A stretch of DNA of 64,000 bases. It comes from Kitasatospora sp. NBC_01266. Its GTDB lineage: Bacteria > Actinomycetota > Actinomycetes > Streptomycetales > Streptomycetaceae. This document shows positions 49,562 to 57,513 of this stretch, piece after piece (the stretch's first letter is position 1; each line of letters opens with the position of its first letter). The stretch lies in contig NZ_CP108458.1 of NCBI RefSeq assembly GCF_036242395.1, forward strand, positions 7,130,001-7,194,000. Direction: 5' to 3'. Made by a program: the position numbers and the translations under genes. Under the pieces are notes generated by a model that was not told where the DNA came from, did no database searches, and saw only the letters and a list, made by a program, of their open reading frames with translations.

Positions 49562-50383
49562 CTAGCGGACCAGCTCGCGCGGCTGGCGCAGTGCGGCCCG
49601 GGGAATGCGCTGGGCGGGTACCCGGGCGGCGAGGGGGGCGGGGAAGGGGCGGTCGGCGCGCAGGATCCGGTGGTGCAGCTCGCGCAGTTCGGGGCCGGGG
49701 TGGACGCCGAGCTGTTCGTCGAGCAGCCGTTGGACCCGGCCGTAGGCGCTGAGCGCTTCCGCCGGGCGGTCCTCGCGGGTCAGGGCGGTCATCAGCTGGG
49801 CCCAGAACCGCTCGCGCCCGGGGTGGGCGGCGGTCAGCTCCTGCAGTTCGGGGACCACCGAACGACGCCCGAGCTGGAGTTCGGCCTCCACCCGGGCCTC
49901 GAGGGCGCAGAGCCGCTCGTCGGCGAGCCGGCCGCTCTCCTCGCGGTGCAGCGCCTCCGAGGGCACGTCCAGCAGGGCCTCGCCGCGCCAGACGCTCAGG
50001 GCGGCGTCGAGCAGCACGAGGGCGCGTTCGTACCCGCGGTCGCGCAGTGCGGCCGTACCCTCGGCGCGCAGCTCGGTGAAGCGGTGGACGTCGAACTCGT
50101 CGGGTGCCACCACCAGCCGGTAGCCGCCCGCGCAGGTCTCGATCCGGTCGCCGGCCTGAACCAGGCAGCGCCGCAGCCGCAGCACCGCGTTGTGCAGCGC
50201 GGCCGTCTCGCCGCGTGGTGGGCTGCCGTCCCAGAGGCGTTCGGCGAGCAGCGCCGGCGAGCAGACCTGGTTCCGCCGCAGCAGCAGGGTCGCCAGCAGC
50301 ACCCGCTGCTTGGGTGCCGGCACGGCGCGCGACCGACCGGCGTCGTCCCGTACCAGCAGCGGTCCCAGGATCCCGAACTCCAT
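49562..50383 (-). CDS. Compact SARP-type transcriptional regulator
   Basis: A 273-residue Streptomyces antibiotic regulatory protein: an OmpR-like winged helix (about 1-90, EFGILGPLLVRDD, RVLLATLLLRRNQVCSPALLAERLW, HNAVLRLRRCL) and a BTAD domain (about 95-250, FTELRAEGTAALRDRGYERALVLLDAALSVWRGEALLDV, FWAQLMTALTREDRPAEALSAYGRVQRLLDEQLGVHPGPELR). Such proteins activate secondary-metabolism operons by binding heptameric direct repeats. No biosynthetic genes adjoin it, so the target is unclear. AGAGGG precedes ATG 50383. Confidence 0.9.
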   Translation of the reverse strand: MEFGILGPLLVRDDAGRSRAVPAPKQRVLLATLLLRRNQVCSPALLAERLWDGSPPRGETAALHNAVLRLRRCLVQAGDRIETCAGGYRLVVAPDEFDVHRFTELRAEGTAALRDRGYERALVLLDAALSVWRGEALLDVPSEALHREESGRLADERLCALEARVEAELQLGRRSVVPELQELTAAHPGRERFWAQLMTALTREDRPAEALSAYGRVQRLLDEQLGVHPGPELRELHHRILRADRPFPAPLAARVPAQRIPRAALRQPRELVR

Positions 50384-50405
50384 TGCGGTGCCCTCTCCAG
50401 ACAGT

Positions 50406-50422
50406 TGACATCGAGTGACATC
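50406..50422 (-). promoter_or_regulatory. Heptamer direct repeat TGACATC upstream of the SARP gene
   Basis: TGACATC occurs at 50406-50412 and 50416-50422, a 10-bp period, 23-39 bp before the start. SARPs bind heptameric direct repeats with about one-turn spacing, so autoregulation is possible. Confidence 0.4.
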
Positions 50423-50530
50423 AGCCGTTCTAGTCGGGCTCGGGGTTGTCCACGACCCTTGGCGCCGCCGGTCAATCAACTTCGGACAATGGGCCGCCGA
50501 CCAGGCCTGATGGCTCCGGCCGGGCGGGCG

Positions 50531-51511
50531 TCAGTGCGAGGTCGGCGCCAGGGTCCAGTCGATCGCGGAGAGGGTGACCATCGACAGCAGGGTCGAGAAG
50601 AGCACCGAGTCGCGCGGCAGCGCCGTGTTCAGCCCGTACTGGCGGGCGTAGATGAAGACGTTCTGCGCGGTCGGCAGGGCCGAGCAGATCACCACGGCGA
50701 GCAGCTGGTGGGCGGTCAGGTGCAGCAGCAGGCTGCCCACGGCGAAGGCGACCAGCGGCTGTATCAGGTTCTTGGTGACCACGGCGAGGCCGACCTCCGC
50801 GCGCAGCGAGCCGCCTCGGGCGGACGGGCGGCCGTGCAGGGACATGCCGAGGGTGATCAGCGCGGTCGGCACGCCGGCGTTGCCGAGCAGCTGGCAGGAC
50901 TGGCCGAGCGCGGCCGGCGGGTGCCAGCCGACGGCCGAGCAGATCGCGCCGAGCGCCGAGGCCAGGATGATCGGGTTGCGCAGCGGCAGCCGCAACAGCC
51001 GCCCGAGCCGCGCGGACCGGGCCGACCCGCCGGTGCCCGCCGTGCCGTCCGCCGTGCCGTCCGTGCCGGCGTCGAGCAGGCCGAGGATCACCGGCGTGAC
51101 CAGCAGCACCTGGAAGAGCAGCACCGGGCCGACGAACGAGGCGTCGCCCAGCACCTGGACCGCGACCGGAATGCCCAGGTTGGCCGAGTTGACATAGCCG
51201 GCCGCCATCGCGCTGATCGCCCGGTCGGCGGGAGCCCGCCCGAACAGCCAGCGGCCGCCGCCCCAGCCGAGCAGTGAGGCCGCCGCGGTGCCGGCGGCGA
51301 AGGCGAGCATCGAGGCGTTGGCGAAGGTTCCGAGCGGTGCCTTGGAGAGCATCATGAAGAGCGCGGCCGGCATCGCGACGTGGAAGACGAAGCGGCCGAG
51401 GACCAGTTCCGCCTGCTCACCCAACAGGCCGGTGCGGCTGACCAGGTAGCCGACGGCGGTCAGGGCCCAGATCGGGACGAAGGCGGCCAGCAGCGGTTGC
51501 AGTGAGTGCAT
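50531..51511 (-). CDS. AEC family (auxin efflux carrier-like) transporter
   Basis: A 326-residue membrane protein with about ten hydrophobic segments. Family-like blocks are YVNSANLGIPVAVQVLGD, the middle LRLPLRNPIILASALGAI and LLGNAGVPTALITLGMSL. The substrate of bacterial AEC transporters is mostly organic acids and cannot be assigned here. The gene is transcribed toward the SARP gene but 147 bp separate them. Confidence 0.9.
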   Translation of the reverse strand: MHSLQPLLAAFVPIWALTAVGYLVSRTGLLGEQAELVLGRFVFHVAMPAALFMMLSKAPLGTFANASMLAFAAGTAAASLLGWGGGRWLFGRAPADRAISAMAAGYVNSANLGIPVAVQVLGDASFVGPVLLFQVLLVTPVILGLLDAGTDGTADGTAGTGGSARSARLGRLLRLPLRNPIILASALGAICSAVGWHPPAALGQSCQLLGNAGVPTALITLGMSLHGRPSARGGSLRAEVGLAVVTKNLIQPLVAFAVGSLLLHLTAHQLLAVVICSALPTAQNVFIYARQYGLNTALPRDSVLFSTLLSMVTLSAIDWTLAPTSH

Positions 51512-51687
51512 GGTTCCTCGAAAGGTGCGTCAAGTCCCGTTTCCGCGGTGGCCGGAGGGTGTGGGCGACCGTGTCAGGACCGGCTGGTGACCGGACCGGG
51601 TACAGTCAACCAGGCTTCCGGAAGCCCCCGTTCCGCACCCCCGGGATCAGGCCGCGCCACCCCGTCGCGAGCTGCCGCCGGTGCCCG

Positions 51688-52494
51688 TCATCTGCTCCGA
51701 TGCCCTGGTGCGAGCAGCGGAGCAGCTGTCCGTTCCGTCCCCCGCGCCGCCGCCGCGACGCTGAGTTCCAGCTCCGCCACGCAGTGCGGCGCGCCGCATT
51801 CGCAGGCGAAGGACTGGACGCTGTGCCGGGGATCGCCCGGCGCCCACGGGCGGGCGAAGAAGGCGAGGCACTGGTCGACCACCGAGCGGTTGCCCGCCCG
51901 CAGCAGGGCCTGCCGCTCGGCCCGGGTGCGGGCCGCGGGGGCACCGGGCAAGGTGTCCGCGAACGCCTCCTCGACCAGCGCGAGCGTCGCCGCGGCATCC
52001 CGTCCGCCGTCCACCAGCAGGGTTTTCACCCCGCCGGCCGCGACCTCGGCGGCGATCTCCTCGGTGAGCGCCGCGTAGAGGCGGTGCACTCCCTCCGGGA
52101 GGTCGCGAGCGGCCAGCCGGGCCCGCTGGACGGCGGGTGTGGGCAGCAGCCAGAGGGCGTGGGTCGGCGGCGCGACGGACGGGGTGATCGGCGTGCCCTC
52201 GGCGATGATCGAGCAGTCGGTGGGCAGCGCGCGCAGATCGGCCTCGATCATCGGCCCGCGCTCGCGGTGCAGCGACATCGCGAGCAGCTCGGGCGTCGGC
52301 GCCGCCCAGCGTTCGGCGGGGGAGAGCGCCTCCCACCGGATCGCCGCCCGGTGCCCGGCGGCGATCGCCTGGTCGCGGTGCGCCCAGGTGCGGGTGTCCG
52401 CGCCGTACCAGCGCAGGCCGTGTCTGCGGGCGAGCAGCCGGGCGACCGTGGTCTTCCCGGCACCCGGCGGGCCACCGATCCACCAGACCGTCAT
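51688..52494 (-). CDS. P-loop kinase-like protein with C-terminal Cys motif
   Basis: A 268-residue protein. Walker A is WWIGGPPGAGKTTVARLLARR near the N-terminus, followed by WYGADTRTWAHRDQA and a lid-like ARLAARDLPEGV, resembling small-molecule kinases or nucleotide-kinase-like ATPases. The C-terminal ~60 residues carry FACECGAPHCVAELEL, a CxC-x4-C pattern that recurs in unrelated actinobacterial proteins and probably binds zinc. Substrate unknown. Same strand as the NAD(P)-binding gene, 34 bp apart. Confidence 0.75.
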   Translation of the reverse strand: MTVWWIGGPPGAGKTTVARLLARRHGLRWYGADTRTWAHRDQAIAAGHRAAIRWEALSPAERWAAPTPELLAMSLHRERGPMIEADLRALPTDCSIIAEGTPITPSVAPPTHALWLLPTPAVQRARLAARDLPEGVHRLYAALTEEIAAEVAAGGVKTLLVDGGRDAAATLALVEEAFADTLPGAPAARTRAERQALLRAGNRSVVDQCLAFFARPWAPGDPRHSVQSFACECGAPHCVAELELSVAAAARGTERTAAPLLAPGHRSR

Positions 52495-52528
52495 CTCCGG
52501 CTTGCCCCTGTTCGTATGGCCTGGGATC

Positions 52529-53200
52529 TCAGGCGGGTCCGACCGCGACCAGCGCGCGGTGGTGCTTCGGTGTCTCGATCTCGTCGATCAGGGCGATCGC
52601 CAGATCGGCGTAGGCGAACAGCGGCGCGTCCGCCGGGGCCGGGAGCACGGCGGAGCCGCCGAGCCGGTAGCGGCCGGTGCCCGGTCCCTCGGCGTCGAGG
52701 TAGCTGGGCGGCGGGGCCAGCACCGCCCAGTCCAGCTCGGGGTCCGCCGCCCGCAGCAGCTCCAGCTCGGCGGCGTGTCCCAGCGAGAACGCCCTGGCCT
52801 CGGCGGGGAAGCCGGGTGTGTCGTGGAGCGGGACGCCCGGCGCGGCCTCCAGCACGGTGCCCAGCCCGACCACCAGCAGCCGGGTCACCCCCGCCCGCGG
52901 CAGACCGGCCAGCAGGGCGCGGGTGGCGGCCGGGAAGAACTCCCCTGACGGCAGGTCAGCCCGGTAGGCCGCGCTGATCACGGCATCCCGTCCGGCGCTG
53001 ACGGCGGCGACGCTCGCCGGATCGGTGACATCGCCCGCGACCAGTGCCACGCCGGGACCGGACAGCTCCGGGTACTCGCTGGAGCTGTACTTCGCCGGGT
53101 CCCGCACCACCGCGGTGACCTGGTGCCCGCGTGCCACCGCCCGCGCCACCACGCGCCGCCCCGCGTTCCCGCCCGCGCCGAAGACCACGACTGCGCTCAT
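52529..53200 (-). CDS. NAD(P)H-binding protein (atypical SDR, NmrA-like)
   Basis: A 223-residue Rossmann-fold protein with VVVFGAGGNAGRRVVARAVARGH (GxxGxxG cofactor loop), VTAVVRDPAKY, and AGDVTDPASVAA. The catalytic YxxxK is not evident, as in atypical SDRs that act as NADPH sensors or flavin reductases. ATG 53200 follows GGGAG. Probably the first gene of an operon with the P-loop protein. Confidence 0.85.
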   Translation of the reverse strand: MSAVVVFGAGGNAGRRVVARAVARGHQVTAVVRDPAKYSSSEYPELSGPGVALVAGDVTDPASVAAVSAGRDAVISAAYRADLPSGEFFPAATRALLAGLPRAGVTRLLVVGLGTVLEAAPGVPLHDTPGFPAEARAFSLGHAAELELLRAADPELDWAVLAPPPSYLDAEGPGTGRYRLGGSAVLPAPADAPLFAYADLAIALIDEIETPKHHRALVAVGPA

Positions 53201-53292
53201 CGTCCACTCCCGTTTCTCGGTGCCCCGGACTCCTCGGCCCGGCCGACGCCCCGAACGGTAGAGCGGCACCCCCCGGTTACTTCAACGATACC

Positions 53293-53315
53293 GGCCGGGG
53301 CCGGTGGCCCCGGCC
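53293..53315. promoter_or_regulatory. Perfect 10-bp GC hairpin in the divergent region
   Basis: GGCCGGGGCC-GGT-GGCCCCGGCC forms a stem with a 3-nt loop, 113 bp upstream of the caspase-like gene. It could terminate or attenuate read-through. Confidence 0.4.
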
Positions 53316-53427
53316 TGGAACGGGAGGTCGGGCACCCCGTAAGGTGGCGCGGAAGGGGGATCGGTGGAGCCAGCCGTGACCTGCGGACCGAGAGCGCCCA
53401 CGGTGGCGGGCGGGGTGGTGACCGGCT

Positions 53428-55560
53428 TTGGCGGACAGTGCATCGATCTCCGGGGCTGCGGTGCCGCCGCCGGATGCTCCGCTGGACAGCCGGCCGGGTT
53501 CCGTCGGCGGGCAGGCGGGTTATGACGCGGAACGGACCGCGCCGCTGCCGAGGCCGGAGGTCGAGGACGTGATCCCCGCGCCGTACCGGACCGGGGCCCA
53601 GCCCGCTGAGCACTCGCAGTACGCGGAGCAGGCGATGGGTGAGGCGCCGCCGCGAGGCGGATCGGCCGAGCTGGCCGAGACCCGGGTGCTGCCGGTGATC
53701 GAGGACGCGATCCCGGAGGCGTACCGACGAGGTGGCAGCGAAGGCACCGCGGTGCTGCGTGCGGTGATGCCGAGTCAGGCGACGGCGGTGCTGCGCGTGC
53801 TGCCGGTGCCCGAGCCCCAGGCCGCGCCCGAGCCCGCTGACGCCGCGCCCGCTGATGCGGTGCCGGTACCGGTGCCGGTGCCGCCGCCCGCGCCGGCGCC
53901 GGTCTCGGCCGCCGCGCCGCAGCCCCGGGTCTCCACCGGGTGGACCGGCACCGTTCCGCTCCCGCCGCTTGCCGCCACGCTGCCGCTGCCCTCGCCCGAC
54001 GGGCCCAACCTGCCTGCCGCGCCCGCGGCGTGGCCCGACGCGCCGGCTTCGGCGCCCACCGCCGCGAACCGGGCCGCCACCGTCGGCGGTGGCCTGCGGG
54101 GGCGGCTCCTCGCGGTCGAGGGCGGCTACGGCAGCGGCGGTCGTCGCCCCTGGGCGCGCGGCGGCTCGGGGCAGCCGCAGGTGCTCTCGGCGATGCTCGC
54201 CGCCGTCGCCCCGCAGACGTTGCTCGCCGCCGAGGCGGTCGACGCCGTCCACCTGCCGGCGGCCAGCGACCCGCAGACCGTGCTCGCGCACCTGCGCGCC
54301 GCCGCTCGGCACCCGGGGCCGCTGCTGGTCCACCTCGGCGGCCAGCTGGTGGCCGACAAGCGCGGTGGCGGGCTGCATCTGACGCTGCGTGACTCGAAGT
54401 CCGCCACGATCCGCCAGGACGGCGTGGCGTGGGCGGCGATCGTCGGCGAGCTGCGGACCCGGCCGGCCGACTGGGACACCCTGGTGATCGCCGACCTCAG
54501 CGCCGACCCGGGCGCCTGGCCGCTGCTGCAGGGTGGTGGCGGCCCGGCGCTGTTCAGCGAGGAGATCCCGCTCTGGGCGGTGATCGGACCGGACGCGGAG
54601 CAGATCGGCACCTTCACCCGGGCCCTGATCGAGGCACTGCACGGCGGCCGCCCGGGTGCCGGGCCGCTGCTGACGCCGGAGCAGCTCCGCGCGCAGGTGC
54701 ACTCGGTGCTCCGGCCGAACGTGCTGGTCCTCGGCTCCTACGGTCCGGACCGTCCGATCTTCCGCAACACGGCACGCCAGCAGGCCGCCGCGGCAGCCCA
54801 GGCGCAGGCTCAGGTCCAGGCTCAGGTTCAGGCCCAGCCTGCGGCGATCACGGAGACGGCGGTGGTGAATGCGACCGCGACGGCGGTGACGGTCCCGCTG
54901 CCCCGGCCCGACGCGGAGCGCGCACCGGTATCGCTGCTGAAGCCGGGCGTGCCGCCGACGGTCCGGCCGAGCCGCCCGGTGTCGTTGCTGAAGGCGGCGG
55001 CCACGGCCGACCCGCCACCGCCGGTCGACGCGCCGCCCGCCGCACCCGCACCCGCACCCGCACCCGCACCCGCACCCGCACCTGAGCCGCCCGCTCCCGC
55101 CGCGCCCCCCGAGGACTACCGCGAGGCGATCGGCCGGATCGTGCGCACCGCCGACGCGGGCGCGCACGCCGCCGCCGCCGAACTCGCCCTCACCCTGGAG
55201 GAGCAGGTGGTGGCCGGGCACGGCGCCATCGCCCCAGCGGTCCTGATGGTCCGTCAAGTCCGGGCCCACGTGGCCAGGTTGGCGGGCGATCCGGTGCTGG
55301 CGGCCGAACTCTACCGCCAGGTGGCCTTGGTGCTGCTGAGCGTGGAGGGTCCGGATGACCCGGAGGTGCAGCGGGTGGCGACCAACGCCGAGGCGTGCTG
55401 GCGGGCCATCCCGGATCCTCGACGGGCGCTGCAGGTCGGCTCGTTCATCCTCGAGCTGCGGGCCCAACTGCCCGGCGAGGACGGCCGCAAGCTCCGTTCG
55501 GCCGAGCGCTACCTGGCCAGGCTCACGGCCGCCGCCGAGCAGGCCGAGCGGGCTGAGTAA
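53428..55560 (+). CDS. Caspase-like (pseudo-peptidase) protein with TPR-like C-terminus
   Basis: A 710-residue protein. The first ~210 residues are Pro/Ala-rich low complexity. A central domain (about 240-430) has PLLVHLGGQLVADKRGGGLHL, LVIADLSADPGAW and EIPLWAVIGPD, parallel to the protein at 31907-32803 and to the C14 caspase strand order, but without the catalytic His/Cys. A second low-complexity region (AQAQVQAQVQAQ, then a run of PA repeats from a GCACCC hexamer at about 55045-55080) precedes a helical TPR-like domain (about 555-700). The start TTG 53428 is weakly supported. Likely a scaffold; function unknown. Confidence 0.55.
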   Translation: MADSASISGAAVPPPDAPLDSRPGSVGGQAGYDAERTAPLPRPEVEDVIPAPYRTGAQPAEHSQYAEQAMGEAPPRGGSAELAETRVLPVIEDAIPEAYRRGGSEGTAVLRAVMPSQATAVLRVLPVPEPQAAPEPADAAPADAVPVPVPVPPPAPAPVSAAAPQPRVSTGWTGTVPLPPLAATLPLPSPDGPNLPAAPAAWPDAPASAPTAANRAATVGGGLRGRLLAVEGGYGSGGRRPWARGGSGQPQVLSAMLAAVAPQTLLAAEAVDAVHLPAASDPQTVLAHLRAAARHPGPLLVHLGGQLVADKRGGGLHLTLRDSKSATIRQDGVAWAAIVGELRTRPADWDTLVIADLSADPGAWPLLQGGGGPALFSEEIPLWAVIGPDAEQIGTFTRALIEALHGGRPGAGPLLTPEQLRAQVHSVLRPNVLVLGSYGPDRPIFRNTARQQAAAAAQAQAQVQAQVQAQPAAITETAVVNATATAVTVPLPRPDAERAPVSLLKPGVPPTVRPSRPVSLLKAAATADPPPPVDAPPAAPAPAPAPAPAPAPEPPAPAAPPEDYREAIGRIVRTADAGAHAAAAELALTLEEQVVAGHGAIAPAVLMVRQVRAHVARLAGDPVLAAELYRQVALVLLSVEGPDDPEVQRVATNAEACWRAIPDPRRALQVGSFILELRAQLPGEDGRKLRSAERYLARLTAAAEQAERAE

Positions 55561-55585
55561 GCGCCCGGGGGAGGGAAACGCGAAA

Positions 55586-55618
55586 CGGGGCACCCGCCGC
55601 ACAGCGGCGAGTGCCCCG
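55586..55618. terminator. Bidirectional hairpin terminator
   Basis: Two 15-nt arms (55586-55600, 55604-55618) pair at 14 positions with one C-A mismatch and loop ACA, midway between the convergent stops at 55560 and 55639. Confidence 0.75.
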
Positions 55619-55638
55619 AACTGCTTAGCTGTCAGGGG

Positions 55639-57027
55639 TCAGCGACCCGCGAGCGCGTGCACGAAGGTGTAGGCGTCGACGGTGCCCAGGCCCGACGCGA
55701 GGTCGTAGCCGTTGGTCGCCTGGTAGCCCGCGACGTTGTTCCAGCCGTTGTCGCCCTTGGTCACGTCGGTGATGCCGCTCCACTTTGAGGGCAGCATCGC
55801 CAGGCCGTAGAGCCGCCAGTTGATCTGGCCGAGGCGGTGGCCCGCGGCCTGGTCGGCGAGCGCGACGACGCCGGAGAAGATCGGCGAGGCCTCGCTGGTG
55901 CCACCGGTCAGGTGCCAGCCGACGGCGGTCGGGTCGTACGAGTCGTACGTCCAGGCCGAGCCGTCCACCGCGGCGCTCATGCTGATGTCGGGCGTGCCGC
56001 GGTGGTCGCCCACCACGTTCGCCACGCCGGTCTGGTACCACGGGCGGTCGAAGATGGCGGAGACGCCACCGCCGCCGGCGCCGTAGGCGTCGTGCCAGAC
56101 CTGGTCGGGCGCGGTGCGGTTGCCGTTGTTGTCCAGGGTCAGCTGGGTGCCGCCGACCGAGGTGACCAGCGGGTCCGAGGACGGCCAGGAGTTGACCTTG
56201 TACGGGTACAGGTTGTTGTTGTTGTCCGAGTCCACCACACCGTTGTCACCCGAGGAGGCGAGCACGGTGACGTTCTTCGCGGCGGCCTCCTGGAAGGCGT
56301 AACGCAGGCTGGTGAGCGAGGAGTAGTCGCCCTTGTCGAAGCCGGGGAAGGTGTTCTCGGTGGCCCCGAAGCTCTGCGTGATGACGTCGCCCTTGCCCTG
56401 CTTGATCAGGGACTGCTCGGCGGACATCATCTCGGGCAGGCCGCTGGTGCCCTCGTTCTCCGAGACCGCGGTCTCCACCAGCACGATGTGCGCGTCGGGG
56501 GCGATCGCGTGCGCGTACTCGACGTCGAGGGTGGTCTCACCGGCCCAGTTGACCTGGTCGGCGTTCTTCGGGTCGAAGGTCGGGACGTTGCCCCACTTGA
56601 CGACCTCGACGTTGGTGTCCTGGATGCCCCACTGCTTGTCGAAGGTCTCCAGGTCGTGCTGGATCGTCGGCGAGCCGAACGAGTCCACGATGACGATGGT
56701 CCGGCCCTTGCCGGTGATGCCCTGCTTGTACAGCGGGTTCAGGTTGTACGCGGTGCGGTACTGCAGCGGCGAGTAGCAGTGGATCCCGATCTGCGTCACG
56801 CAGTCGCTGGTGCTGATCGGTGCCGTCCGCGCGGTCGCGTCCATGTGCCCCTCGGAGGCGGGGTGCAGCTTGAACGCGGCCTGGACCGGGGCGCCGGCCG
56901 CGAAGGCCACGGTGCTCTGCGCGGTGACCGTGCCCGCGGTCAGGGCGGTGGCCCCGACGGCGAGGAAGGTCAGTGCGCGAGCGGTCGCAGAGCGGCGGGG
57001 GCCCGCGGTGACCGGGGAGGTGCCCAT
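55639..57027 (-). CDS. Secreted S53 family serine-carboxyl peptidase (sedolisin type)
   Basis: A 462-residue exported protease with an N-terminal signal segment (about 15-45). Catalytic residues are visible: Glu164 and Asp168 in GETTLDVEYAHAIAPDAH, oxyanion Asp261 in ASSGDNG, and Ser378 in GGTSEASPIF. A C-terminal calcium-site-like GYDLASGLGTVDA is present. Only ~65 residues separate the signal from the catalytic domain, so the long pro-domain of classical sedolisins is absent. AAGGAG lies five bases before ATG 57027. Acid-active secreted proteolysis is inferred from the family. Confidence 0.93.
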   Translation of the reverse strand: MGTSPVTAGPRRSATARALTFLAVGATALTAGTVTAQSTVAFAAGAPVQAAFKLHPASEGHMDATARTAPISTSDCVTQIGIHCYSPLQYRTAYNLNPLYKQGITGKGRTIVIVDSFGSPTIQHDLETFDKQWGIQDTNVEVVKWGNVPTFDPKNADQVNWAGETTLDVEYAHAIAPDAHIVLVETAVSENEGTSGLPEMMSAEQSLIKQGKGDVITQSFGATENTFPGFDKGDYSSLTSLRYAFQEAAAKNVTVLASSGDNGVVDSDNNNNLYPYKVNSWPSSDPLVTSVGGTQLTLDNNGNRTAPDQVWHDAYGAGGGGVSAIFDRPWYQTGVANVVGDHRGTPDISMSAAVDGSAWTYDSYDPTAVGWHLTGGTSEASPIFSGVVALADQAAGHRLGQINWRLYGLAMLPSKWSGITDVTKGDNGWNNVAGYQATNGYDLASGLGTVDAYTFVHALAGR

Positions 57028-57513
57028 GGAACTCCTTCGAAGGGGGAGGGTCGTGCCGAAACCAGATCGGCCCGGTTATCCCATCGTGTGTAGAGCCGAT
57101 GGAGCTATAGTCATTTCGGACCCTTGACATGCGCCGTGAACATGCCGAAGAAATCCGGGTGAGTCTTCGTCTTGGTCCGATTGGCCCAGGCCAGCGGGCT
57201 GATGCGGGGCTTTGCGAGGCCTTGCCACAAGGTGGGAATGTTCCGATGGACCGTCAAGTCATGGTCAAGAAGAGCCGAGTTGAGGCGACCGGACACCGCT
57301 GAGCGGACGCGGTGGCGGTCCCTGCGGTGCACCGGGTCCGCCGCTGGGCCGACCGGCGGACCCTCGGGGAACGGCCGGTGAACTCTCGTTCGATCCACTC
57401 CCGGCGGCCCGTGCATGTGTGCAGGATCTCGGCTGACCCGTGCAACTCCCCGCACGGACGCATCCGCCCGGGCCGTCTTCCTCCGCTCGGGCGCCATCGG
57501 GAGGAAACGCTTC
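57028..57513. other. 486-bp gap between divergent secreted-protein genes
   Basis: No convincing gene. It holds the AAGGAG site for the protease (57032-57037 on the minus strand) and the GGGAGGAAA site for the sialidase-like gene near 57500-57508. Several TTGAC-like elements occur (for example TTGACA at about 57125), but none is followed by a good -10 at proper spacing. Confidence 0.4.

Noticed and set aside
55040..55085. CRISPR-like or minisatellite repeat
   Set aside because: It is a GCACCC hexamer run inside a coding Pro-Ala linker; no spacers or cas genes exist.
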